A stretch of DNA of 40,318 bases from a virus. The translations under genes and the position numbers were made by a program. Positions within the stretch are counted from its first letter, which is position 1. Each line of letters opens with the position of its first letter. The notes beneath the pieces are model-generated. The model made no database searches. It saw nothing but the letters and a program-made list of their open reading frames with translations, and was not told the DNA's origin. Location: positions 1 through 40,318 of the IMG/VR virus record IMGVR_UViG_3300047168_000266. One strand, 5' to 3'. Positions 32,489 through 39,865 of the stretch are shown piece after piece.

Positions 32489-33034
32489 CTACGCGGCAGC
32501 GACCGAGCGGCCACAATGATCCACCCAACCGCCAATCTCAGCATATCGTTGCAGGCTTACGCGCGTGAGCTGCTTCACCTTGTCGCGGTGGATGTGCCAG
32601 GACGATGCAATCTGCTGCACGCCGATATTGTCCACCACGACGAGAAAAACCAGATCAGCCAGCGTGTGCTGCTTCACCGCGACCTTTCCAGCCTCATCGC
32701 GCCACGGCACATAACGCTCCAGATATGCCGCCGTGGTGGAAGCCTTCCAATCATGGTGTGACCGGCCCGACGGTTGACGCTCATAGCGCTGCACCCTGGC
32801 GAACAGATCCGAGGTGAGGTTTTTCCAAACGGCGGCGATCTCCATTCCGGCGCGATACTGCTCGGCAGTCAGATTGCCGCGATTGAACAACTCCTGCACC
32901 ACGACCTTTTTCCGTTGGCGTATCGTCTCCGGCGTAGCGTTCAGGTGCAGTTCGATCTCAACCCGGTCGCGCTCCAGCCGCTCCTGCTCGATCCGCACGC
33001 GATTGGCTTCGCGGATTTGCTCCCACTCCGCCAT
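32489..33034 (-). CDS. Unknown phage protein, candidate late regulator
   Basis: Protein of 181 residues. The first 60 are highly charged and helical (R-I-E-Q-E-R-L-E-R-D-R-V), then L-T-A-E-Q-Y-R-A-G-M-E-I-A-A-V-W, and a C-terminal region (about 125-168: L-A-D-L-V-F-L-V-V-V-D-N, then H-R-D-K-V-K-Q-L-T-R) that could be a helix-turn-helix. It is the last early gene before the terminator at 32373. Q-like antiterminators and RinA/ArpU-type activators hold this position. No named family is recognised, so late regulation is only a suggestion. Confidence 0.55.
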   Translation of the reverse strand: MAEWEQIREANRVRIEQERLERDRVEIELHLNATPETIRQRKKVVVQELFNRGNLTAEQYRAGMEIAAVWKNLTSDLFARVQRYERQPSGRSHHDWKASTTAAYLERYVPWRDEAGKVAVKQHTLADLVFLVVVDNIGVQQIASSWHIHRDKVKQLTRVSLQRYAEIGGWVDHCGRSVAAA

Positions 33035-33039
33035 GGCGA

Positions 33040-33876
33040 TCAGGCCGCAAAGCGCTGTTTAAATTCTTCCTGGCTGGGACGAGGTCCTTTGCGCGTCACC
33101 TCCCACACCTTGTTCGCCATGGTCCATTCACGCTCCCATTGCGGCACCGCCTTGGGCTTAGCTGCCAGCCTGTCCGCAATCGCCTTCGTGAAATAGTTGA
33201 ACGTTGTGACATTCGGGTTCTTTTTGGTGCGGATGATATCCAAAATCATCGCCTCGTCAGCGCCATCGGCCACCCACTGGCGGATGATGCCGCGATCTCC
33301 GCGCCACTTGGCCTCATCGAAGCCCATGGCTTCCATCGCCTTGGGCACGATCTCCAGCCATCGCTTGTCGATACTTACTTTACTTTCTTTATTACTACTT
33401 AAGTAAGTAGTGTTTTCCGCCGCGCCGCTTTCGCTTAGCGGTTTGGTTTCAATTTCGGTTTTTTCGCTTTCCATCTTTCCACCCTTTATTTCCAGCATCA
33501 GATTGCTTTGGCCTGGAATAGAGCCGTCTTTTCGTGGCCGTCCGCCCTTCGACCCGTTGATTCTGTTGATCTCGGAGCGGCTGACAGCCTGGACCAGCAT
33601 CGGGCATTCAATCGCCCCATCCGCATCGCGCGCCAGCAGGTTGCGTTCGATGAGGGTTTTTAAATGGGTTTCAATTTCGGTTTCCGCGATCGCGACAAAC
33701 AATGCGATACCGGTTTGGTTCATGATGTCGTTTCCAAACCGCAAAACCGAAATATTGCTGTTTTGCATCGCGGTGACGACCCTGATCCAGAGCAGCTGCG
33801 CCGCCGCCGGCATCGTCACCACGCGCGGGTCGCGCAACGTTTCCAAAATCGCCGCGCTCGCACATTTTCGTGCCAT
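33040..33876 (-). CDS. Replication initiator-like protein (lambda O-type layout)
   Basis: Protein of 278 residues from ATG 33876, with GGAGG six bases upstream; the ATG three bases earlier is closer to the ribosome site. The N-terminus (L-R-D-P-R-V-V-T-M-P-A-A-A-Q-L-L) looks like a winged-helix region, followed by the linker N-G-S-K-G-G-R-P-R-K, a low-complexity middle, and a C-terminal helical part. It precedes nothing but the helicase upstream, which suggests origin recognition or helicase loading. Origin repeats were not clearly found in it. Exact role is inferred. Confidence 0.6.
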   Translation of the reverse strand: MARKCASAAILETLRDPRVVTMPAAAQLLWIRVVTAMQNSNISVLRFGNDIMNQTGIALFVAIAETEIETHLKTLIERNLLARDADGAIECPMLVQAVSRSEINRINGSKGGRPRKDGSIPGQSNLMLEIKGGKMESEKTEIETKPLSESGAAENTTYLSSNKESKVSIDKRWLEIVPKAMEAMGFDEAKWRGDRGIIRQWVADGADEAMILDIIRTKKNPNVTTFNYFTKAIADRLAAKPKAVPQWEREWTMANKVWEVTRKGPRPSQEEFKQRFAA

Positions 33877-35417
33877 CATTCCCCTCCCAACAAATCATCG
33901 CCCCAAGCGGGCGCATTTTCGCCTTCGCTCTCGTCGTAAAACCACGTCGTTTCCTCAACAAAACGCAGCCGCGTCATGCCGGTCGGCCCTTGCCGGTTTT
34001 TGGCAATCGAGATCCGCGCCAGGCCCTTGCTGGCCTCCATCAACCGGTGCCATGTATCCAGCCGGTCCTGGAACTTCGCGGCATCCTCTTTTTCGGTCTG
34101 TGTCGGCTCGCCAGCGCGCGACAGGTAATAATGGTCACGATGGATGAACATCACCACGTCCGCATCCTGCTCCAGCGCGCCGGAATCACGCAGGTCCTGC
34201 AGCTGCGGCATCTTGTTCTCGCGGCCTTCGTTCTGGCGGCTAAGCTGCGCACAGACGAGCCCCGCAATATCCAGCTCCATCATCGTGGCTTTGAGCCCTT
34301 GGCTAATCTCCGTCATCCGCTCGTAAAGCTTGTCCTGATACGGCGATCGCATGAGGCCGGCGTAATCGACCACCAACAGGCCGAGCTTGTGCGTGCGCTT
34401 CATGCGCCGCGCGCGCGCGCGCAACGCCTGCACGGTAAGCCCCGGCCGATCATCGAAATACAACGGCAACCGCCGCGCCGCGCGCTCGCTGCGTACTAGC
34501 CGTTCCCATTCCTGGCCGGATAGTTTCTGCGCGAGGCGATGGTCCGCATCGGGATGTGGGTCATAATGCCGGCCGTTGAAAACTGAAACCGTATTGATCT
34601 TGGCGTGCGCCGCCGCCATCCGCGCGCCCAGCTGTTCAGGCCCCATTTCACCGGACCAGAACAGCGTCGGAACACCGCTGGCTGCCGCGCGCACCGCAAT
34701 CCCGAGCGCTAGCCCCGTTTTGCCCATCGAGGGCCGCGCGCCCAGCAGCACAAGCTTCTTTTTCTGCAACCCGCTCAGCATGCGGTCCAGCGCTTTATAG
34801 CCCGTGGTGATACCAGCAATGCCCGATGCACGATCACCGGCGATTTTGGTTATTTCCACCGCCTGGGCAACCGCTTCGCCCGCCGGTGTCACCGGCGCCA
34901 CATCGCCCGCACCTTCAGCAATACGGCTCAGATGCGCTTCCATCTGTTCCAGCAGCTCCGCACCGGTCGCAACCTTGCCGGTTTCGTCAGCCGCGCCAAA
35001 GCACGCATTGTGTAGATTCTCCGCCGCGCCGATCAGTTCGCGCCGGAACCACGCGTCCAAAATCGCGCGCCCGTAGTCGCCGGCATTCACAATGCCAACC
35101 ATGGCGGAGAGCAGCTTCGCCAGATATCCGGCACCGCCGAGCTCATCCATATCCAGGTCATTTTCGAACGCGCCGCGTAGCGTCACCGGGTCCGCCACGC
35201 CGTTCGCATCAATCTTGGCAGCAATGGCCGCATAAATCCGGCCATGCAGCGGGTCTGCAAAATGGCGGGGCAGGAGAAATTCAGCCACGCGCTCATAGGC
35301 CTTATTGTTGGCCAGCAGCGCGCCGAGCAGCGCTTGTTCCGCCTGTGCGCTGTTCGGCGCTACCCGAAGCAGGGAATGCAATATGCTCTTCTGGGTCCGC
35401 TGCGGTTCGTTATTCAC
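33876..35417 (-). CDS. Replicative DNA helicase, DnaB family
   Basis: Protein of 513 residues, GTG start at 35417 overlapping the AAA+ gene stop (GTGA); TTG at 35432 is a less likely start. The N-terminal domain begins S-A-Q-A-E-Q-A-L-L-G-A-L-L, as in DnaB. The RecA-type core has L-G-A-R-P-S-M-G-K-T (Walker A), L-L-V-V-D-Y-A-G-L-M (Walker B), L-S-R-Q-N-E and the late I-A-K-N-R-Q-G-P-T-G motif. It unwinds DNA at the phage fork. Neighbours are an initiator-like gene and an AAA+ ATPase that might load it. Confidence 0.95.
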   Translation of the reverse strand: MNNEPQRTQKSILHSLLRVAPNSAQAEQALLGALLANNKAYERVAEFLLPRHFADPLHGRIYAAIAAKIDANGVADPVTLRGAFENDLDMDELGGAGYLAKLLSAMVGIVNAGDYGRAILDAWFRRELIGAAENLHNACFGAADETGKVATGAELLEQMEAHLSRIAEGAGDVAPVTPAGEAVAQAVEITKIAGDRASGIAGITTGYKALDRMLSGLQKKKLVLLGARPSMGKTGLALGIAVRAAASGVPTLFWSGEMGPEQLGARMAAAHAKINTVSVFNGRHYDPHPDADHRLAQKLSGQEWERLVRSERAARRLPLYFDDRPGLTVQALRARARRMKRTHKLGLLVVDYAGLMRSPYQDKLYERMTEISQGLKATMMELDIAGLVCAQLSRQNEGRENKMPQLQDLRDSGALEQDADVVMFIHRDHYYLSRAGEPTQTEKEDAAKFQDRLDTWHRLMEASKGLARISIAKNRQGPTGMTRLRFVEETTWFYDESEGENAPAWGDDLLGGE

Positions 35418-36361
35418 CGGCAGCGCCCCCAATCACCGGCGGCCAGCTCAGCTCGCTTAAACGCTTGCTTGCCCCCCCCCCATAGCGGCGGAAGCTCCAA
35501 CTCAGGCGGCGGTGCCACGGTGCTGATCACGCGCTCGAACACGGCGCGCGCATCGCTCACATCCAGCCGCAGCCTCGGTGCAAGCACCAGGCTGCGCTTC
35601 ACCCCCTCCATCACCCCGCGCAGCAACGCCGGCGACGCTCCTTCGGTGAGCTCCGCCAACACGTCGAAATCCTCATCCGAGAATTCATAAGGCGAGAGAT
35701 ACCGTTTACTGATCGCGAACCGCTCATCGAACCCCGGAAGCTCGATCGCAATCTGCAGATGGAACCGCCGCCACAGCGCTGGATCAATATCCTGCTGGCG
35801 GTTGGTGGCACCCAGCGCGAAACCCGAATATTGCTCTATTTTACGCAGCAGCACACCAAGCATAGAGGTGCGCGCATTATCGGCACCGCCGAAGCTGTTT
35901 TTGTTTCGGTTGCCGCCTATGCCCTCCAACTCATCGATAAACAGGACGGTAGGTTCGCCAAAACTCTCCAGGGTGGTGAACAGCTTGGCGATGTTCGCTT
36001 CTGCAGCACCCCAGGCGGACTGAATAACGTTTTCAGACCCCACAACCACCAGCGGCAGTCCAAGCCGCGCCGCCAGATGGTGCGCCAACGTCGTCTTGCC
36101 GCAGCCAGGCGGCCCATACAGCAATGCCGTACCGCGCGGCTTCAGCCCCGCCGCCTGCAACTCATCCTTGGCGTTGATCTCGGCAAGCCAGGAGAAAAGA
36201 GCCGCGCGCACCGTGGGGGCCAAGATAGGCTCTTCCGCATCCTCGGGCTTGCGCACCTCACCCAGGCTGCCCAGCAGGCGCTGCAGCTTGCCGCATGCAT
36301 CGCCGCCGCCATCCCGCCCACGCGACTGCAAATCTTGCCCCATCCGATACGGCTCGACCAT
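35414..36361 (-). CDS. AAA+ ATPase, classical (FtsH/Cdc48-like) type
   Basis: Protein of 315 residues. Walker A is L-L-Y-G-P-P-G-C-G-K-T (80-90), Walker B is V-L-F-I-D-E-L-E-G (139-147), and the second region of homology reads A-T-N-R-Q-Q-D-I-D-P-A-L-W-R-R-F (185-200), giving arginine-finger candidates R198/R199. This is the classical AAA clade, not the DnaC/DnaI clade. It overlaps the helicase by four bases, suggesting a remodelling or loading role at the fork. The C-terminus depends on a ten-G tract (35472-35481): one base fewer gives a different tail ending I-G-G-A-A-G-E. Confidence 0.85.
   Translation of the reverse strand: MVEPYRMGQDLQSRGRDGGGDACGKLQRLLGSLGEVRKPEDAEEPILAPTVRAALFSWLAEINAKDELQAAGLKPRGTALLYGPPGCGKTTLAHHLAARLGLPLVVVGSENVIQSAWGAAEANIAKLFTTLESFGEPTVLFIDELEGIGGNRNKNSFGGADNARTSMLGVLLRKIEQYSGFALGATNRQQDIDPALWRRFHLQIAIELPGFDERFAISKRYLSPYEFSDEDFDVLAELTEGASPALLRGVMEGVKRSLVLAPRLRLDVSDARAVFERVISTVAPPPELELPPLWGGGKQAFKRAELAAGDWGRCR
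35472..35481 (-). repeat. Ten-G homopolymer in AAA+ gene
   Basis: Ten C on the plus strand (ten G in the coding strand) near the 3' end of the AAA+ gene. Each frame after it is open for a different length, so slippage changes the C-terminus. It is the longest single-base run I noticed in the window. Confidence 0.85.
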
Positions 36362-36930
36362 CAGCCTTTCCCTCCCTCAGGTTTGCCCTCATCGGGCTTT
36401 TTATCTTTCGGCTTGCGGCGGAAGGCCGGCGGAATTTCCATCCCATCGCTGCCGGCCGCAGCACACCAGCCCTCATCCCAGGCCGCGCGCCTGGGGTCGC
36501 CAGCCGGGTACTTGTTCGCGGTGATTTTCTCGCCGGCCTCGGCCGCTTTGCCACCTTCAATCCGCGCCTCGGCAATCTGCTCGGGCGTCGGGGGTTCAGC
36601 AGGCGGCTTGGCTTTTGCCACAGCCTTCTCAGGCTTGCGCTCCTCCGGCTCCTCATCATCACCTTTGAACCGCTTGCGCGCAAAATCGCCCAGAGGCGTG
36701 CCGTTCAACATGCCGAGTGCGGCGCGATACACTTCGGCCAGCGCCAGATGCTCATCGCGCTCGGAATCCGTCATCTTCCGCTCGCGGATCATCTGGTTGA
36801 TGATCTTCACATCAAACCCTGCGCTTTTGGCCTCGGACTTGATGTCTTTGATATCATCGGCCAGCTTTTTGCGCTCTTCCTCGAGCCGCTCGATCCGCTC
36901 GACAAGCGACAGCAACCGTTGATTGCTCAT
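36361..36930 (-). CDS. DUF2312 (GapR-like) protein fused to Rmf-like domain
   Basis: Protein of 189 residues from ATG 36930 (overlaps the upstream stop by ATGA, GGGGG ribosome site). Residues 1-75 are DUF2312, the family of alphaproteobacterial nucleoid protein GapR: E-R-I-E-R-L-E-E-E-R-K-K-L-A-D-D-I-K-D-I then A-K-S-A-G-F-D-V-K. A lysine/proline linker leads to an Rmf-like region (about 118-168) with A-R-I-E-G-G-K-A-A and A-W-D-E-G-W. Rmf proteins dimerise ribosomes. GapR binds overtwisted DNA near forks and transcription units. The fusion suggests a combined host-chromatin and translation factor, a function not yet shown. Confidence 0.8.
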   Translation of the reverse strand: MSNQRLLSLVERIERLEEERKKLADDIKDIKSEAKSAGFDVKIINQMIRERKMTDSERDEHLALAEVYRAALGMLNGTPLGDFARKRFKGDDEEPEERKPEKAVAKAKPPAEPPTPEQIAEARIEGGKAAEAGEKITANKYPAGDPRRAAWDEGWCAAAGSDGMEIPPAFRRKPKDKKPDEGKPEGGKG

Positions 36931-37196
36931 GCTACCCCCTTGCAACTTTCTTTTTCGCGCACCATGCGCTGCAGCCGCGCCACGTGCAGACCAAAGGCGA
37001 TCAGCGTGCCCGTCCGCCCCATCAAATCCTCAGGCAGGTCCGGAAAATCCGCCTCCGCCACCAACATGCCGAGCGCGATCGCGGTCACTTCCACCATCAC
37101 ATCGCCCGTGGCGTCGGGTGACGACGCGCGGATGGCGTCGACCAGGCGCTGTGCTGCCTCGCGCGCATGTTTAAATCGGCTATCGTTCTCACGCAT
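36927..37196 (-). CDS. Hypothetical phage protein (89 aa)
   Basis: Start at 37196, overlapping the upstream stop (TAATG). Mostly helical: R-F-K-H-A-R-E-A-A-Q-R-L-V-D-A-I-R-A, then E-V-T-A-I-A-L-G-M-L-V-A-E-A-D-F and R-T-G-T-L-I-A-F-G-L-H-V-A-R-L. No known motif. Between the 53-residue gene and the DUF2312 gene in the early operon. Confidence 0.5.
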   Translation of the reverse strand: MRENDSRFKHAREAAQRLVDAIRASSPDATGDVMVEVTAIALGMLVAEADFPDLPEDLMGRTGTLIAFGLHVARLQRMVREKESCKGVA

Positions 37197-37357
37197 TAGC
37201 CAGCATCCCCGCACAAAAAATCCGCCGGAGGTTTGTTGGCCTCCGGCGGCAAGTTCAGGGAGGAACGCACGTCTCGGGTCACAGGTCCTAAACCTTCCCC
37301 CGCATCCGCCACTGGCGTCGGCCAGGGCGAATCCTGTGTCATGTCAGCGCAGCTCAT
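37196..37357 (-). CDS. Small early gene (53 aa) containing a terminator-like hairpin
   Basis: ATG at 37357 overlaps the GcrA stop (ATGA) and TAA at 37196-37198 overlaps the next ATG. The product is polar with a late L-P-P-E-A-N-K-P-P-A-D-F-L-C-G-D motif. The perfect inverted repeat ccgccggagg/cctccggcgg with six T lies inside its coding sequence. Function unknown. Confidence 0.55.
   Translation of the reverse strand: MSCADMTQDSPWPTPVADAGEGLGPVTRDVRSSLNLPPEANKPPADFLCGDAG
37215..37249 (-). terminator. Terminator-like hairpin inside the 53-residue gene
   Basis: On the minus strand ccgccggagg (37240-37249) and cctccggcgg (37222-37231) form a perfect ten-base stem with an eight-base loop, followed by ATTTTTT (37215-37221). 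This is as strong as a normal intrinsic terminator, yet it sits mid-operon. Confidence 0.7.
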
Positions 37358-37806
37358 GCCGCCTGCTCGCGCTCGCGCCGCACAAAGGCGATCTCGTCAT
37401 GCGCAACGCAATACGGCTTGCCCGCAATTCCAGGGACGCCGCAAAAATGAAAGCTCGGTTTGCCAGGTTCGCCAATCGGCCAGCAGCACGGCTTGGGCCG
37501 CATTTTAAACACCGGCACAGCCGCAATCTCCCGTGCGTCCGGAATAGGCGCACACGGCACGGTGGAGAGCGGCGGTAACGTCGCGGCCTTTCCGCGCACG
37601 AGCGTTGCCGGTTTCTGCACCATCCTCTCAAGCCCCGCTGGCGCATTACGGATGGGCGATGGCCGCGCCGGTAGAGCCAGCCGATGCGCTTTGCCTACCA
37701 CCGCATTCTTAGAAATCTTCAACCGCCTGCCGATCTCAGAGGTGCTTAATCCCTCGGCCCAAAACTTCCGCAGCTGCGCGATGGTGCTATCCGCCCAATC
37801 CGTCAT
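37354..37806 (-). CDS. GcrA-family cell-cycle regulator
   Basis: Protein of 150 residues. N-terminal T-D-W-A-D-S-T-I-A-Q-L-R-K-F-W-A-E-G-L-S and then S-E-I-G-R-R-L-K-I-S-K-N-A-V-V-G-K-A-H-R is the GcrA helix-turn-helix. The C-terminus has the family's C-C-W-P-I-G and F-H-F-C-G with a final Y-C-V-A-H. In Caulobacter GcrA binds sigma70 and promoters with methylated GANTC sites made by CcrM. In a phage it could redirect host or phage transcription. It lies in the early operon, downstream of regulatory genes. Confidence 0.93.
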   Translation of the reverse strand: MTDWADSTIAQLRKFWAEGLSTSEIGRRLKISKNAVVGKAHRLALPARPSPIRNAPAGLERMVQKPATLVRGKAATLPPLSTVPCAPIPDAREIAAVPVFKMRPKPCCWPIGEPGKPSFHFCGVPGIAGKPYCVAHDEIAFVRREREQAA

Positions 37807-38003
37807 GCCGGCTCTCCCAGCACCAAAGGCGCTTGCTCATGGCGCATGCGGTGGTGATTCACATCCCGCAGATTGAGGCCAAATCGCTTGTCGCAAAGCC
37901 CGGCGGCAATCGCCCAGCGCCGCGCATCCTCATAGGCCACCACGGCAAAACCGCCCGGTGTCATGCGCCTTGCCGGCACATCATCATCCGCCACCGGCGT
38001 CAC
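37803..38003 (-). CDS. Hypothetical phage protein (66 aa)
   Basis: GTG start at 38003 overlaps the upstream stop and its own stop overlaps the GcrA ATG, so it is coupled on both sides. Sequence A-Y-E-D-A-R-R-W-A-I-A-A-G-L-C-D-K-R-F-G-L-N-L is helical, followed by histidines. No known domain. Confidence 0.5.
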   Translation of the reverse strand: MTPVADDDVPARRMTPGGFAVVAYEDARRWAIAAGLCDKRFGLNLRDVNHHRMRHEQAPLVLGEPA

Positions 38004-38461
38004 GCCGCGTCGTCCGCCTGCAAATGCCGGATCGTCTCGCCGGTCAGCCGGTGCAGATCACTGAGCTCCGCCAGCATCCTGGTGCGCTCGTCATCCGTCG
38101 GCTGCGCATGGCCAAGCGCCATAGCTGCCGTGGCAAATAGCTCGCCGGTATCCTTGCCGATCGCGCTCAGCAGCATCGCCAGCGTGTTGCGCTCGCGCAG
38201 CGGCTCAATCGGCACCAGCGTATAACCGGCCGTGAGCGCGAGGGCAGCGGTCAAAAACGGCGTGCCGGCCACACGCTCCAGCTCCATCGTCACATCCGCC
38301 GGGATGAACTTATCGCCGTTGATGTTGCAGTAATCAGAGAGCTGGCTTTTGCCAACACGGCAGCACGTCGCCGCCGCCTCCAGCCCGCCGAGTGCATTAA
38401 TCACCAGCTTGGTCGCCGTCTTCAATGCGTTGAAGACCTCCGGCGCAAACTGGCGGCTCAC
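38000..38461 (-). CDS. CII/CP76-like phage regulator
   Basis: Protein of 153 residues, GTG start at 38461 overlapping the upstream stop; the longer frame reads through that gene. The N-terminal A-L-K-T-A-T-K-L-V-I-N-A-L-G-G-L and L-S-D-Y-C-N-I-N-G-D-K-F-I-P-A-D-V resemble the phage CII/CP76 regulator family (helix-turn-helix with G-G-L-E-A-A-A). The C-terminus is helical. It may activate early or lysogeny promoters. Family assignment is from motif reading only. Confidence 0.6.
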   Translation of the reverse strand: MSRQFAPEVFNALKTATKLVINALGGLEAAATCCRVGKSQLSDYCNINGDKFIPADVTMELERVAGTPFLTAALALTAGYTLVPIEPLRERNTLAMLLSAIGKDTGELFATAAMALGHAQPTDDERTRMLAELSDLHRLTGETIRHLQADDAA

Positions 38462-38907
38462 GCTGCGGCCCTCGTCATGCCGCGCAGCCAGACCAAGAAA
38501 GGCAATTTGCCCGTGCGCGCCGGCATCGTACTCGCAGGCGCACAATGCCGCTGGCCGAGCGCTTCCATCAACAGCTGCTGGTGCATGCCAGCATTCAACC
38601 GCGCATCCAGCGCCTCATCCGCCAACCAGAATTTCGGCCGCTTCGGCACGCTCTCAGCCGGCGCCGCAGGCTCAGCCACTGCAGCGCTGCCGAACAAATT
38701 CCGCACATCGACCACCAAGGTCTGGTCCGGTCCTTTGGCCATATCCACGCCGATGCACACCGGCGCGCGCGTTGCGCCCAGCCGCGCCCGACGTCCCACG
38801 GCGATACGCCGCTCAACAAACGCCTCATATTCTTTCGCCACATCATCGGCCTGTTCGCCGAGGCAGCGCGCCAAGCTCTCCAGCTCCGACCCTGAAAGGA
38901 TTCTCAT
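38458..38907 (-). CDS. Hypothetical phage protein, first gene of early operon
   Basis: Protein of 149 residues. It begins with a helical acidic region (S-E-L-E-S-L-A-R-C-L-G-E-Q-A-D), then basic residues and a strand P-V-C-I-G-V-D-M-A-K-G-P-D-Q-T-L-V-V. No enzyme family is recognised. A GGGGT ribosome site precedes ATG 38907. Upstream is a long hairpin at 38927-38951. Confidence 0.55.
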   Translation of the reverse strand: MRILSGSELESLARCLGEQADDVAKEYEAFVERRIAVGRRARLGATRAPVCIGVDMAKGPDQTLVVDVRNLFGSAAVAEPAAPAESVPKRPKFWLADEALDARLNAGMHQQLLMEALGQRHCAPASTMPARTGKLPFLVWLRGMTRAAA

Positions 38908-38926
38908 TGCCTACCCCACAACAAAG

Positions 38927-38951
38927 GGGCGGCGGCACAATGCCGCCGCCC
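38927..38951 (-). other. Leader hairpin upstream of early operon
   Basis: Eleven-base perfect arms (gggcggcggca / tgccgccgccc) with loop caa. On the minus strand it is followed by CTTTGTTGT, a weak T-rich stretch, about 20 bases before the first early gene. Possible attenuator or mRNA 5' stabiliser. Confidence 0.55.
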
Positions 38952-39104
38952 TGATGAAATGACACCGTCCATAACGTAACGAATCGGACTATTGCCGGCT
39001 GACCTCAGGCGCAGGCCGTCGGTTGCAACGGTTGGCCCCATTGCACCCGCCGGCCTGCCATCTACTGTGAGGGAGCGAAACAAACCCACAGGAGATAACG
39101 CCCA
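38952..39104. promoter_or_regulatory. Intergenic region between early operon and AT-hook gene
   Basis: The early operon reads left and the plus-strand AT-hook gene reads right from here, so promoters for both are expected. I see no convincing -35/-10 pair. A GAATC (GANTC type) site lies at 38981-38985, which is notable because the operon encodes a GcrA protein. CAGGAG about ten bases before 39105 is the ribosome site of the AT-hook gene. Confidence 0.4.
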
Positions 39105-39683
39105 ATGTTTTTTATCGTGCTTCTCGCCGCCGCAGCGCTGACATTCGGGTTGATCAAAATTGGCAACCCGTTCCGGCCGTCGAACAAGCCGGTGATGCCA
39201 GATCGAATTACGACGTCGAACCTGGACATGGCGCTGCGTCACATCCAAGAAACGTACGGTCATCAAGAGGATGACGACGCCCACGACGAGGCGGACGGAC
39301 CAGCACCAACGCTTGTACCAATCCCACGCAAACGCGGCAGGCCGCGCAAAACGCCGACCCAAAAACCATCCGCCGCCCCAACGGCAGCAAAACCAGCGCC
39401 AGTCGCGGTGCTCGCAGGCAGCCTTCGGATTCCTGCCCAGATTCGATACGATCGCGGCCACCATATCGGCGAAGCGCGCAATGTCATTATTCTGAGCGCG
39501 CTGGGCCGACAAGGCCAGGGCGGCGACTTTAACATCCACTCGATTCGCTGCATATGCGACCGAGCCAAAGGCTTTCGCGCGTTCCAGCTCGCGCACATCA
39601 CCGAACTGGTTGACGGCGAAACGGGCCAAATCGTGCCTGATGTGCACCAATGGCTCGACCAAAAACTCGCCGCACTCGTTTAA
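39105..39683 (+). CDS. Membrane-anchored protein with AT-hook and WYL-like region
   Basis: Protein of 192 residues. An N-terminal membrane helix (about 3-19, F-F-I-V-L-L-A-A-A-A-L) is followed by an acidic stretch, an AT-hook-like K-R-G-R-P-R-K (76-82), a proline/alanine linker and a C-terminal region (I-H-S-I-R-C-I-C-D-R-A-K-G-F-R, then I-T-E-L-V-D-G-E-T-G) resembling WYL-type ligand-binding domains. AGGAG lies about ten bases before the ATG. Membrane anchor plus DNA-binding hook is unusual. It opposes a 321-codon minus-strand shadow. Confidence 0.65.
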   Translation: MFFIVLLAAAALTFGLIKIGNPFRPSNKPVMPDRITTSNLDMALRHIQETYGHQEDDDAHDEADGPAPTLVPIPRKRGRPRKTPTQKPSAAPTAAKPAPVAVLAGSLRIPAQIRYDRGHHIGEARNVIILSALGRQGQGGDFNIHSIRCICDRAKGFRAFQLAHITELVDGETGQIVPDVHQWLDQKLAALV

Positions 39684-39757
39684 AGCACCACGGCATCTGC
39701 GTCCGGCTTGGGGGCTGGCGCTCTTCCTCGGCCGGAGATCACCAGCACCCGCCTCAA

Positions 39758-39824
39758 CCGCAGCGGCCATCGGTGCTGCGGGAGTAACAAGTCCGTGTCG
39801 GTAGTCGTCTACGGAAACTTTCCG
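39758..39824. other. Hairpin and palindrome between convergent genes
   Basis: Arms ccgcagc (39758-39764) and gctgcgg (39775-39781) form a hairpin without a T run. A 13-base palindrome cggaaa-c-tttccg lies at 39812-39824, close in form to the switch palindrome at 40086. It may be an operator or part of a convergent terminator. Confidence 0.4.
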
Positions 39825-39865
39825 CATGACAGCTTCAAATTTACAAAGCAGGCTTGGCAACATGA

